From an uncultured Pirellulaceae bacterium (GTDB taxonomy: Bacteria; Planctomycetota; Planctomycetia; Pirellulales; Pirellulaceae): DNA of 45,192 bases. Below, one piece after another: positions 25,061-34,475 of this stretch. How positions within the stretch are numbered: position 1 is the stretch's first letter; each line of letters opens with the position of its first letter. The position numbers and the translations under genes are program-made. The notes beneath the pieces were generated by a model. The model worked only from the letters and a program-made list of their open reading frames with translations. It had not been told where the DNA came from and ran no database searches. The stretch lies in NCBI GenBank assembly GCA_938036435.1, contig CALHPU010000125.1, positions 1 through 45,192 on the forward strand. Reading direction: 5' to 3'.

Positions 25061-27328
25061 CTACATCCGGAAGGTTTGATTGATCCACCAGAGGGCTCGG
25101 GATCCTAGCGATCGATAGCCAGAGAACAGTCGCGCTTGTCCTCCGACGCCAATACGAAGCTTCTGAACGTCCGTAAGTGGCACGCGCGCGTAGTATTGCA
25201 GGTCTGGTTTTTCATATTGGGCGACCATCTCCTGCACCAAATCGGGGATCTCGTTCTTTTGCCCCAGCGACGCAATCTCCTGTTGACTCATCTCATAGTT
25301 CTTACGATCAATCGACAAATCCGTCACACCGATCTGTTCAATCGGCCCCCTGATCTTTTCCCACGGACGATAGTACAGCTTCATCACCGCCTCATTGCCG
25401 ACCTTGGCAAATTTGATCTGGTGTTCGGTCAACAACACGTACGCCTGCCATTTGGATAAATCCGCCACCTCGCAAAAGCGCTGCCCGCGAGCAACGGAAA
25501 CACTACGGTTTTTCCCTGACAACAGCGCTGGCTGATCCATATCGGGATCCTCTTCCCGACTGGATACTTGATGCTTGTATGGCGTCTCTAAAACGGTACC
25601 GCCCATGAACTGCGAACGCAGATCTAATTTTTGACTTTGCCGACGCAAGTCCTCGACCGACTGCGTCAGCTCGCGGATCTCTGAATACAACATCGGAAGT
25701 TTATCTTGGTATCGCCCAGCGCTGTCGATGGCCCCTGAAGCCATCACAGTGGCAACTTCCGCCTGTTTGGCCCGTAGCTTCCCCTCGTTTTCGGCCAGTT
25801 TCAGGTTAAGCTCAAGATTGCTCAGCCGAGCCAGCGGTTGACCTTTTTCGACAATGTCGCCCGGCTTGACCAAGCACTCTTCGAGGACACCTTCTTCCTC
25901 GATATAGATCGTCTCTAATCGGTCTGGAACCACAATCAACGAGCAACGCAGATAATGCGGAAGCGGCGTCAGCAACACAATCGCCAACGTCAACAAAATG
26001 GCCCCTAACACTGAAAAGAATCTTACTTTTTTCACTTGATGCATCCGCCCCGGAACTGACATGTACTTGTAAAGCTTATAAAGCGGCATCACCACCATGC
26101 CGAACATTGAGAATATCGCTATCCCGATTCCAACGGACTCCAAACCATACGGTTCGAGCCACGTCGTCAGAAAATAGATGATCGAAAACATAATCAACCA
26201 TCGATAGCAAAACGACGCAATCGTAAACATCGCGAATGCCCATGGGCGGTTGGTTGGCATTAAATGGTCATCAGGAATTTCAAGACCTAACCAATGGCGC
26301 CCTAAAAGCGTCGTTAGCGATTTCGTCGATTTCTGAGCAAGGTTGGGGATCTCCAACAGGTCGCTCAAGATATAATATCCATCAAATCGCAGCAGCGGGT
26401 TACCGTTGAACAGCACGGTACTGATCGAGCTGACCAGCATCACCTTCAGACATATCTCTTCAATGAGTCCCGGCTGCGCGAACCACCAGACAAACGTTGC
26501 GATCGTAGCGAGAATAATTTCCACATACATTCCCGCCGCACCAATCGCGGCCCGATGCCATTTATTATTCAGCCGCCAACTGTCTGACACATTGCAATAC
26601 AGACACGGGGTCAGTACCAGCAACATGAAACCAATCTCATGACACTCACCGCCAAGTCGTTTACAAGACAGACCATGCCCAAATTCGTGGCAAACTTTCG
26701 TGACGCACAACACGGCGACGAACAAATACCACTGATGTGGATCGAAGAACGCCTCAAACCCCGGCAGGCGACTTTGAAATGCGGTCCAGTTGATCAGAAC
26801 GCTCAGCAACGCGATCGATGAAGCCACCGCTACGAAGCAGACGCACGGAAACGTGAACACCCACCAAAACCAACGGTTGATCCAATTCAAGATCAACTCA
26901 GGATCGAATCCGCGATAGCGGATCGCCAAAATATTCGACAGCGTCTGGAAACGCTCCATCCGATTATTCTTTTCACCTCGTTTAAGCAATTCAATGCCTT
27001 GGCCGCTGACGTCCGATGTTACCAACGCGTCATTGTGAAACCGAGTGAGTAATTGCTGCAGGTCTTGGCGAGTAATCCGTTTGGGCGCGAATTCCTTGTG
27101 GTACTTGTCTTGTAGTTCGTCGATGGTCTGGTTGCCATCGAGTTGTTGCAGCAGATAAAACACGCTTGGAGGAAACTGGAAGTACTTTTGCCCCAAGGGT
27201 TCTTTTACTACCCAGAATTCTACACCTTGATAGCTCTGCGAATCGAACGTCAGATCCGGCCGCATCTTCATCCGAACCGGTGTGCCGGTGTATTGGGATT
27301 TGTCCGATGGTGGAATTGCGACAGACAT
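25061..27328 (-). CDS. PqqD-like / M50 peptidase / HlyD-type membrane protein
   Basis: A 755-residue polytopic protein. Residues about 22-105 form a PqqD-like winged-helix segment (VFYLLQQLDGNQTIDELQ). The membrane part carries the zinc-protease motif HEFGH (H214, E215, H218) and NPLLRFDGYY (D316), as in site-2 proteases. It has about eight spans. After about residue 440 comes a membrane-fusion-protein part with a lipoyl/barrel-sandwich segment (EGVLEECLVKPGDIVEKGQPLARL), a helical hairpin and a beta-barrel end. ATG 27328 is used rather than a TTG one codon before. It lies 70 bp after the GAF-HlyD gene and ends with a similar RSLG-x-R...W tail. It is probably the inner-membrane partner of an export complex. 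Whether the protease is active is unknown. Confidence 0.85.
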   Translation of the reverse strand: MSVAIPPSDKSQYTGTPVRMKMRPDLTFDSQSYQGVEFWVVKEPLGQKYFQFPPSVFYLLQQLDGNQTIDELQDKYHKEFAPKRITRQDLQQLLTRFHNDALVTSDVSGQGIELLKRGEKNNRMERFQTLSNILAIRYRGFDPELILNWINRWFWWVFTFPCVCFVAVASSIALLSVLINWTAFQSRLPGFEAFFDPHQWYLFVAVLCVTKVCHEFGHGLSCKRLGGECHEIGFMLLVLTPCLYCNVSDSWRLNNKWHRAAIGAAGMYVEIILATIATFVWWFAQPGLIEEICLKVMLVSSISTVLFNGNPLLRFDGYYILSDLLEIPNLAQKSTKSLTTLLGRHWLGLEIPDDHLMPTNRPWAFAMFTIASFCYRWLIMFSIIYFLTTWLEPYGLESVGIGIAIFSMFGMVVMPLYKLYKYMSVPGRMHQVKKVRFFSVLGAILLTLAIVLLTPLPHYLRCSLIVVPDRLETIYIEEEGVLEECLVKPGDIVEKGQPLARLSNLELNLKLAENEGKLRAKQAEVATVMASGAIDSAGRYQDKLPMLYSEIRELTQSVEDLRRQSQKLDLRSQFMGGTVLETPYKHQVSSREEDPDMDQPALLSGKNRSVSVARGQRFCEVADLSKWQAYVLLTEHQIKFAKVGNEAVMKLYYRPWEKIRGPIEQIGVTDLSIDRKNYEMSQQEIASLGQKNEIPDLVQEMVAQYEKPDLQYYARVPLTDVQKLRIGVGGQARLFSGYRSLGSRALWWINQTFRM

Positions 27329-27398
27329 CAAACGTGCCGAGGGTTAAGCAAAGCAGTTCACTCTCAAAGATTCAAAGAGAAAGTGGTAGGTGAAGGGA

Positions 27399-29474
27399 TC
27401 AGAAAATCAACGTCGTTCGTACCCAATCCCAAACCTGATAAAAACAGCGAAAGCCCAGCGAACGCTGGCCGCAAAAGACACTGGCTGTAACGCCCGCGCC
27501 CGGACGCGGCTTTTCCAAATTTTCAACGTCCAGTGCCCGTACCACGCCGCGATAGTGCGGCACTCCTTGGTCGTCAGGAAATGTACGGTCAGTGACCCGA
27601 ACCAATTCCCCCTTGAGAGTGACGTTAGGATTAGCGGTAACAAAATAGGTCACCTCCAGAAGTTTTGGCTTGTCACCGTCTTTCGCCTCTTCTTCAGCCT
27701 CGCGAATCGCATTGTCAATGTAGCCGATCTTGTGTTGAGGAATCTGGATTTCCAACTCCCACGGACCGTTCAGCTTGCTGATCGTAAGTAGTCTTTGACT
27801 CGGGCTAACCGGGTAATCTTTCAATCGCTGCGGGTCTCGGGTGATTACGCTACCATCAACCGGCGCGTTGACCTCCAACATTGACTTCTTTTTCTCTAGC
27901 AGCTTCTTTAATTGTTTTTGTGAGGCCATTTGCTCGGTCAGCATTTCTAGCTGGGCGTCAGCATCCATTCTGCGATCGGGCTCGTTGTCGTCTCTTCGAC
28001 CAGCACTCAACTGATACTCCAAACCGTCCATTTGCGACTTCAGGGTCAGCAGTTGGTTGTCAGTTTGGTTGATCTGCACTTCTAAATCCACGTTTCGCAG
28101 CTTCATCAAGGGCGTGCCTTTTTCGACGACGCTGTTCTCCTCGATAAAGATCTCGTCCACCGTCCCCTGCGTCTGGGCATAGATGTTCTGGCGAATTTTA
28201 GGATGCATCACGCCATCGACGTTCATCTTCAACTCAACAGGCAAGAAAATCATCAACAGTACGATGCCCGCAAGCGCTGCCAAGCCTGTCATCGTTTTGG
28301 CGAAGTGATCGCGAAAGAGAAACGTCTGCAACCATCCAAGCTTTTTCCAAACCGGAGCCATGAAAATTTCGTTGTGCCGTTTTGCATTGTGCAGTGCCAG
28401 TTGAGATTGATTAACAATCAGGCTGCAGTCGTCGGCGATTTGATCTTCGGACACGTCGGCGTCGAAGTACTCGACAATCAACGCACCAAGTTTCACTGCT
28501 TTCTCGCGACCTCGCTTCTTCTGTTCCAAATTAGGTTTGTCATCCGGTCGTTTCACCAGTGGAATCACGGCAAAGGTACGACAGTTCGATTCGTCCAAGT
28601 AATCATTTATCTTCCGCGCCACTTCTGGCGCAATCCCATCGGTGTCTCCCGTTATCCAAAACTGGGTATCGGCGGCGACACTCGACGTCGCGACTTTAGA
28701 TAGTTTTCGAACAACGTTAGCGCGGTTGTCGAAACGATCCTGACTGCTGATGGCAATGACCTTACAGCGGCGACCATTCCACTTACCGACGCTGACGCGA
28801 TCTGCTTTGAGCAAACGCCGAGCTTCATTGGCGATCGCATAGGCCGTTTCTTTGGTGTCGATCGACTGATGTACTTCATTAATGAAGTCAACTTTGTGAC
28901 TCCACTTATCGGCCGATGCGGATAACTGATTCAGATCGCGGTGCTCGTGCCAGCGCTGGAACAATTGAGCAATTTGCGACAGGAAGCGCAGGTAGCCTTC
29001 TTGAGCGGATTTTCCAATATTGCCACGCTGAATTAACTCCAGCGTTCCATAGCAATCTTGTTTGCGATTGACCACTGGCGCGAAAAGCATCAGAAACGGC
29101 ATCGGCGTAACGGGAGCTTCTGGATCGACGGGACCAGTGAACGCATCGGAGCTAATGCCAACAGGTTGTTTCTTGCCAATCACCTCCATCAACATGCGAG
29201 TATGGTTCTCGTTTTCTGGCGAGAGGATCGCGCGGGCTTGATCATCCGGTGCTTGACCAGAAAATCCAGAGAGACTGGGCGGGCTGTTGCTCTGCTTCAT
29301 CTCCCACAACAGCGCGCCGTGGGCGCCCGTGATGCGGACGATGTCATTGAGAACTCGTTCGCAGAACTGACCGTAATTGTCGGCAGTTCGACTGAACTCT
29401 GCTAAGCCTCGGACCGCTTGGCGGACTTCGTCTTTGAGTTTTTCGGTGTTGGCTTGCTGTTGGCCGGTAGACAT
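27399..29474 (-). CDS. GAF-domain HlyD-type membrane fusion protein
   Basis: A 691-residue protein. Two GAF-like cytoplasmic domains lie at about residues 25-165 and 190-345. One span follows (about 365-385, TGLAALAGIVLLMIFLPVEL). The periplasmic part is an HlyD/RND-adaptor: IYAQTQGTVDEIFIEENSVVEKGTPL (barrel-sandwich half), a coiled hairpin (QINQTDNQL...QLKKLLEKKKSML) and VNAPVDGSVI (second half). GAF domains on an adaptor suggest that export is gated by a small ligand or by protein contact. It lies directly between the truncated SecA gene and the M50-HlyD gene on the same strand. No ABC ATPase or TolC is present nearby. Confidence 0.87.
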   Translation of the reverse strand: MSTGQQQANTEKLKDEVRQAVRGLAEFSRTADNYGQFCERVLNDIVRITGAHGALLWEMKQSNSPPSLSGFSGQAPDDQARAILSPENENHTRMLMEVIGKKQPVGISSDAFTGPVDPEAPVTPMPFLMLFAPVVNRKQDCYGTLELIQRGNIGKSAQEGYLRFLSQIAQLFQRWHEHRDLNQLSASADKWSHKVDFINEVHQSIDTKETAYAIANEARRLLKADRVSVGKWNGRRCKVIAISSQDRFDNRANVVRKLSKVATSSVAADTQFWITGDTDGIAPEVARKINDYLDESNCRTFAVIPLVKRPDDKPNLEQKKRGREKAVKLGALIVEYFDADVSEDQIADDCSLIVNQSQLALHNAKRHNEIFMAPVWKKLGWLQTFLFRDHFAKTMTGLAALAGIVLLMIFLPVELKMNVDGVMHPKIRQNIYAQTQGTVDEIFIEENSVVEKGTPLMKLRNVDLEVQINQTDNQLLTLKSQMDGLEYQLSAGRRDDNEPDRRMDADAQLEMLTEQMASQKQLKKLLEKKKSMLEVNAPVDGSVITRDPQRLKDYPVSPSQRLLTISKLNGPWELEIQIPQHKIGYIDNAIREAEEEAKDGDKPKLLEVTYFVTANPNVTLKGELVRVTDRTFPDDQGVPHYRGVVRALDVENLEKPRPGAGVTASVFCGQRSLGFRCFYQVWDWVRTTLIF

Positions 29475-29557
29475 GCGACAAAACGCTCAGAGATGACAGA
29501 TCGATTAAACAACGCCCGGAGGCATTCATGGTTATCAGTATATGTCGCGTGCAGTCT

Positions 29558-29616
29558 GTTTGAAACTTCAAACTGCCGCTATTGTCGCCATGACCCGCCC
29601 GCATTGGGGTGACAAT
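29558..29616. repeat. Inverted repeats between the SecA-like and GAF-HlyD genes
   Basis: GTTTGAA/TTCAAAC is a perfect 7-bp pair at 29558-29573 with a 2-nt gap. ATTGTC (29581-29586) mirrors GACAAT (29611-29616). The gap between the genes is 165 bp. They may be operator sites or RNA-processing structures that set the ratio of the flanking genes. No T-run, so termination is unlikely. Confidence 0.35.
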
Positions 29617-29639
29617 CGGACCAATCCTACGCACCAAGA

Positions 29640-31559
29640 TCACTCGTAGTTATCCAAAATTGGGTCCAGTCCCATCTCTCGTTGGGATTTGGCCAACTGT
29701 TTCTCACTGAACATGAGAATTTTGCGAGATCGGTAGTGCTGGCTCTCAACCTTTTGCTGAGCTTTCTTAAATAAGTTAATCCAGTAGCTGCGCCCCCGAC
29801 TCTTAGCTCCCTTACGGTATCGAGTCGCTGTGGGCAGCCCAAATGCCGCCTCCAACAGCTGATCCTCGGCTGACAGATACTGCTGTACCGTTCCCGGATC
29901 GCCCTGGCGGCCACACCGGCCAAACAACTGCTGGTCAATCCGGCTGGACTCGTGCAACTCCGTTCCTATAACGTGCAGGCCGCCAAGTTCTTTGACTTCA
30001 TCTGAGATCTTGATGTCCGTTCCGCGCCCCGCCATATTCGTGGCCACGGTGACGCGTCCCTTCGCGCCGGCGGCCTGTACAATTTCCGCCTCGCGTTCAA
30101 TCTGCCGCGCGTTCAACACCTCGTGAGGAATGTTGGCCTCAATAAAGTGCTTGGCCAAAATTTCCGATTTGGCGATCGAACGCGTTCCCACCAAAATTGG
30201 ACGGCCCTGAGCATGAAGTTCAAGAACTTCTTGCACGATCTGCTGCCATTTTTCGGCTTCGGTCGGCGTATACTTGATCGGAAGCTCGCGCCGTTGGGGC
30301 GGCCGGTTAGTAGGAATAACGCTGACCGGCATCTGGTAGATTTTCTTGAACTCCTTGCGTGAACTCCAAGCCGTTCCAGTCATTCCGCTGACATGCGGAA
30401 AACGACTAACCAGTGACTGAACGGTGATCTTGGCCTGCGTCTCAGTATCCATCGTCAGCTCAACAGACTCTCCGGCTTCGATAGCTTGGTGGATACCACG
30501 GCTCCAACGACGGCCTTCGGCGATACGGCCTGTCGATTCGTCAACAATGACAATCTCGCCCTCGCGAATCACGTAGTCACGGTCCTTCTTGAAATCACGA
30601 GCGACTTGAACTCCACGTTCCATGAAGTCGTACATTTCCAACAGACCGATCCCGGCCAAAGATTCAGGTTTGGGAATCTTTCTGACCAGCGCCATTCCCT
30701 CAGGCGTTAGATCAACTCGACGCTTCTCACGGTCGTACCAGTAATCCTCGTCCTCGACAAATTCTCTGGCGGCTTTGGCGGTCCACCGGTAGAGTTCTTT
30801 CTGTTGCTCCACGGTGGCTCCATCTTCGGCGGCAGAAATAATCAGCGGCGTGCGAGCATCATCAATCAGAATACTGTCTGCCTCGTCGATCAGCAGAAAA
30901 TTTGGCTTTCGATGAACGGGAGTCAGCTCCGCGCGTTCCATGGAAGCTTGATGCCCGCTGCGAGCGCCTTGCTCTTTCAGTTGTCTCTGGTACGAATGAT
31001 CTCTGAGAAAGTCAAACCCAAACTCCTTCATCGTTCCGTAGGTGATGTCGCAGTTGTAGCAGGCGCGACGTTGTTCGCGCGACATCTCAGTTTGAATCAC
31101 GCCAACGGTTTTGCCCAAGGCGCGGTAGACATGCTGCATCTGTTCGGCGTCGCGTTTGGCAAGGTAGTCATTGGTGGTTGCCAACAACGCACCACGTCCC
31201 GAGAGGGAATAGACAAACATCGGAAGCGTCGCAGTCAGCGTTTTCCCTTCTCCTGTACGCATTTCGGCAACGTGCCCTTGGCACATCGCGCGGCCACCGA
31301 TCAACTGCACGTCGTAATGATCCATGCCCAACTTCCGCCGAGACATTTCTTTCACCAGTGCAAAACCACGATCAAGCAGGCGCGATACCTCATCGTACTG
31401 GCGAGACTCAAAGCCAAGATCCAACGAGATGTCCCGCAACTCTTCATCAGTCTTATCGGCGTAACGTTTGCAGAGCGATTTGACTCGAGAAAGAAAAGTG
31501 AGTTTCACGGCAAAGTTCTGGCAAGCAGTTCGGAAGTCAGTAAACAAGCCGGCAACCAT
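29640..31559 (-). CDS. Accessory SecA-like ATPase lacking the C-terminal third
   Basis: A 639-residue SecA homologue. Walker A is RTGEGKT at 101-107, and the DEAD-box element is LLIDEADSILIDDART at about 225. The preprotein cross-linking region and NBD2 follow (GRRWSRGIHQAIEAGE, MTGTAWSSRKEF, VLVGTRSIAKSE, NMAGRGTDIKIS, RCGRQGDPG). The protein ends soon after KVESQHYRSRK. By alignment from memory that is near residue 620-645 of the 901-residue E. coli SecA, so the helical wing, most of the helical scaffold with the two-helix finger, and the zinc-binding tail are missing. The stop is followed by a normal intergenic region rather than a broken frame. This looks like a specialised SecA2, not the housekeeping copy. 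Next genes: GAF-HlyD and M50-HlyD. Confidence 0.88.
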   Translation of the reverse strand: MVAGLFTDFRTACQNFAVKLTFLSRVKSLCKRYADKTDEELRDISLDLGFESRQYDEVSRLLDRGFALVKEMSRRKLGMDHYDVQLIGGRAMCQGHVAEMRTGEGKTLTATLPMFVYSLSGRGALLATTNDYLAKRDAEQMQHVYRALGKTVGVIQTEMSREQRRACYNCDITYGTMKEFGFDFLRDHSYQRQLKEQGARSGHQASMERAELTPVHRKPNFLLIDEADSILIDDARTPLIISAAEDGATVEQQKELYRWTAKAAREFVEDEDYWYDREKRRVDLTPEGMALVRKIPKPESLAGIGLLEMYDFMERGVQVARDFKKDRDYVIREGEIVIVDESTGRIAEGRRWSRGIHQAIEAGESVELTMDTETQAKITVQSLVSRFPHVSGMTGTAWSSRKEFKKIYQMPVSVIPTNRPPQRRELPIKYTPTEAEKWQQIVQEVLELHAQGRPILVGTRSIAKSEILAKHFIEANIPHEVLNARQIEREAEIVQAAGAKGRVTVATNMAGRGTDIKISDEVKELGGLHVIGTELHESSRIDQQLFGRCGRQGDPGTVQQYLSAEDQLLEAAFGLPTATRYRKGAKSRGRSYWINLFKKAQQKVESQHYRSRKILMFSEKQLAKSQREMGLDPILDNYE

Positions 31560-32210
31560 TGCGCGGCATGAAGATAAATTGTAGCTAACTTCTGTTTCCG
31601 TGAGACCCTCGACTTCATAAAAACATGTTTGTGGCGTTTTCGCATTGGAGTTCGCCTCCTCGCCGAAGTCACCTCGCGCTCAATGGTCCGTATTTTGTGA
31701 CGGAGTAGCGCAAGATTAACGGTGCTGTTCAACTAAACCTCCCTAAAACCGGAAGCCTCGCATTCAATGGCACTCACTTGTGAACTTCATTTATTGCTGA
31801 GAGCTTTTCATTGGACCGCTTCATCGTGAGCAATCCAAAGTCGTGCGACATCGGCTGCCCCAAACAGGTGAACAAGGACTAATGAAATGAGAATGAAATC
31901 GGGCTCGCGTCCATAAGCTACCAATGTGTAGGCGAAGCACGGACCATGGGCCAAGCCAGACTCGAACAGCATTGGAATCTGCGTCAAAGAAACAAACAGC
32001 CAGCAGGCAGTTTTCTAGAACAGGTTTCAAAACCCAAATTCATGGATTGTTCTTAGTCGAATCCGCCAGAATCTACTTTATCTTCATGATCAAACGGACC
32101 TCTGGCATACTCCACTACAGGTTGTGAAACGCGCTCACACCAGAAAAAAACACGCTCGTTGCCGAGCGTGTTTTGCTTTTCTGATTTACTGAACGTCAAT
32201 GCTGGACAGG
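31560..32210. other. 651-bp intergenic region between the SecA-like and repeat-protein genes
   Basis: No convincing gene. Short frames at 31505-31732 and 31821-32030 (minus) have no domain or ribosome site. The right end carries the terminator at 32147-32174. The left end must contain the leader of the SecA-like gene, where a TACAAT hexamer lies about 20 bases upstream of the start without a clear -35. Confidence 0.55.
32144..32174 (-). terminator. Strong intrinsic terminator of the repeat-protein gene
   Basis: AAAACACGCTCG (32147-32158) and CGAGCGTGTTTT (32163-32174) make a 12-bp stem with a 4-nt loop. Read on the minus strand it is followed by a run of seven T (A-run at 32144-32150 on plus). 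It lies 37 bases past the stop at 32211. The plus side also has a weaker T-rich tail. Confidence 0.85.
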
Positions 32211-34475
32211 TTAACTAACGACAACGTTAGCCGTGCCACCCACATTACCGACGCCCGGTGCGTTACCGCTAACGATCGTGAAGAAGTCTGCACCAGACTC
32301 TCCAATTATCGCATCCAATGGAGTGATAAAGTTAGCACTGGTCTGAACAGTTGTTGATGCTGGGGTTCCACCTGACGGTGACGAATCGAAAATGTTCCCA
32401 GTCGACGCCAATGTCAGGTTGTCAGCGGTGCTAGAACCCACAAGGAAGAAGCCACTGTCAGCTGAAACATTCGTGTTGCCGGACGTATTGAAAGTCAAGG
32501 TATTGAAATTCAACGTGTCGGTGTTTGCGCCGTTGACGTCAACACCGGTTCCCAGGTTAACAAAATCTCCACGCACATTCAGATTGAAGTTAACATTGAT
32601 GTTGGCCGTCGCAGAATCGGTGATGCGCCCCTGACCATTATTAGCATCCAACGTCAGGCTGTTAATTTGATTGTTGCCAACCAAGAAAATGTCGCTGTCC
32701 TCAAAGATCTGGGCGTTACCAGTTCCATCAGTGTTGATCGTCAGCGAGCTAGTATTGAAAGTCGCATCGAAAGGAACACCTGCTCCAGAAACCCCAGAGT
32801 CGCCAAGGGTGATGTTTCCGTTGTTGCCGGTCGTCAGGCTCGTGTTACCTATTACGTTGACCGACGAATTGGATCCATCAATAATGCCTTCAGCCGATGT
32901 AATCCGGACGTTACCTGTGATCTCTTGCGCAGTGACTTGACCACTGCCATCAGTTTGCTCAGGAATTCCGGCTCTGCTATTTCCGCCAAACTGAGTAGAG
33001 TCATCCTCCGAAATGTTGACTGACGCAAACCCAGTTGGAGGGTTGGCACTAGCCACATTCGGGGTAATGAAAGTTAGGCTTCCAAACTGAGCGTTGTCGC
33101 CCGATTGGTTACCAACGTTGATTGAATCGCCACGGAACGAAGCATTGGTTGTAACAACAATGTCAGCGTTGCTGCTGTTGGAGAGATTACCAACGGAAGT
33201 AATGATCGAGTTGTTCGCACGATTGACACCCAAAATGTTAGTGTCATCATTCTCGGTGAGCCTAAACTCATCGACCGTGTTGAACTGAATTGAACCAGCA
33301 GTGAAGAAGTCCGTTCCAAGATCTCCAATGACTGCACTTTGCGCGTCGAATTCGGCAAGATTAGTGATCGTGACGCGGGCGTTTGCCTCATCGGCAATCT
33401 GCCCAGTGGAAGTTAGCCTCAAACTAAGAGCAGAGTTCTTCTCTTCAATGATTAAAGTGTCAGAATCTTCGGTCAGATCGAAACGCCCGGTCGTAAAGAA
33501 GTAGACTGAATTTGAGTTAAATTCGTCAGTGGCGGTATCGCCAATGCGCACACTTTCGGCAGTGAACCCCGACTGAAACTGAACATTAATACTGGCATCA
33601 TCAGCATCGGTAATGGAACCTTGTGAACGCAAATTCATCGACCGTGCCGTGTTGTCGCCCACGATGTTCGTGGAATCATCTTCATTGATAGACACTTGGC
33701 CGCTGGATCTGAAGTTGATCGTTCCGGCTTGAAAAGTGTCAGCGCCGTTGTCGCCCAGTCGCACGCCTGCGTTGCCGAACAATTCTGCCAGACCGCTAAT
33801 GTTGATTTGTGTCGTAAAACCATCGAGAATCCGACCGTTGGATGCCAGTCGAACAGTAGCGGCGGTAACGCTTCCCAAGACCGTATTATCATCCTCTTGA
33901 AGGTCTACGGCCCCACTTACGTTGAACGCAGTCTGTTGGAAGCGCGTCTCGTTAGTTGCTCCGCCGAGTGAGACGTTCGCGGCAGTGAAGTTGCCGACGC
34001 CACCGACCACAAGGTCCGTATTGTCCGCATCAGAAACATTCCCGCCGGCATTGATAGTCAAATTTCCGCTGACGCTCAAGTCTTCATTGATGGCAACATC
34101 ATCCACATTCGTAATGTTTACACTGCTCAATCCCGCATTGGAGAAGTCACCAATGAAGCTTACGTCTTGGTTGGCCGCGGTGGTGCCTGTCACCACGATT
34201 TGATCCACCGCTCCCACAGACGTACCGGATCCGACTTGTGATCCATTGACCAATACATTGCCTCCAACAACATCGATCTGCGCGGCTTCGTTAGCGGCAC
34301 CAAGATTGACCGTTAAAGTGCCTGAAGCGGAAGCAAAGCCGGTCGTAACTGCCAGCATTTTCCTATCTTCGAGCGTTGTGTAGTCTTGCCCCCTAGTTCG
34401 GGAACGACGAGGCTTGGGAGATGAATTATTCTTGCGTGACTTTTTCATAGCTGTTCTTTTCGAGTTAACGGGCAT
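32211..34475 (-). CDS. Surface repeat protein with LEDRKML N-terminus
   Basis: A 754-residue protein. Start ATG 34475 has a GGAGG Shine-Dalgarno sequence (34485-34489), which supports it over ATG 34448. The N-terminus is basic (KKSRKNNSSPKPRRSRTRG) followed by TTLEDRKMLAV and no long hydrophobic segment. The rest consists of about eight degenerate repeats of 70-100 residues. Each follows the pattern EDD-T, then V/L-x-G, L-x-S-x-G-x-I-D, A-x-F, V-x-I/L-G-D, D-x-F and F-x-T-x-G. The Asn/Ser/Thr/Val-rich, Cys-free composition suits a beta-solenoid. Expected on the cell surface. It is the first gene on the strand leading into the SecA/HlyD/M50 genes and has its own terminator. Confidence 0.82.
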   Translation of the reverse strand: MPVNSKRTAMKKSRKNNSSPKPRRSRTRGQDYTTLEDRKMLAVTTGFASASGTLTVNLGAANEAAQIDVVGGNVLVNGSQVGSGTSVGAVDQIVVTGTTAANQDVSFIGDFSNAGLSSVNITNVDDVAINEDLSVSGNLTINAGGNVSDADNTDLVVGGVGNFTAANVSLGGATNETRFQQTAFNVSGAVDLQEDDNTVLGSVTAATVRLASNGRILDGFTTQINISGLAELFGNAGVRLGDNGADTFQAGTINFRSSGQVSINEDDSTNIVGDNTARSMNLRSQGSITDADDASINVQFQSGFTAESVRIGDTATDEFNSNSVYFFTTGRFDLTEDSDTLIIEEKNSALSLRLTSTGQIADEANARVTITNLAEFDAQSAVIGDLGTDFFTAGSIQFNTVDEFRLTENDDTNILGVNRANNSIITSVGNLSNSSNADIVVTTNASFRGDSINVGNQSGDNAQFGSLTFITPNVASANPPTGFASVNISEDDSTQFGGNSRAGIPEQTDGSGQVTAQEITGNVRITSAEGIIDGSNSSVNVIGNTSLTTGNNGNITLGDSGVSGAGVPFDATFNTSSLTINTDGTGNAQIFEDSDIFLVGNNQINSLTLDANNGQGRITDSATANINVNFNLNVRGDFVNLGTGVDVNGANTDTLNFNTLTFNTSGNTNVSADSGFFLVGSSTADNLTLASTGNIFDSSPSGGTPASTTVQTSANFITPLDAIIGESGADFFTIVSGNAPGVGNVGGTANVVVS

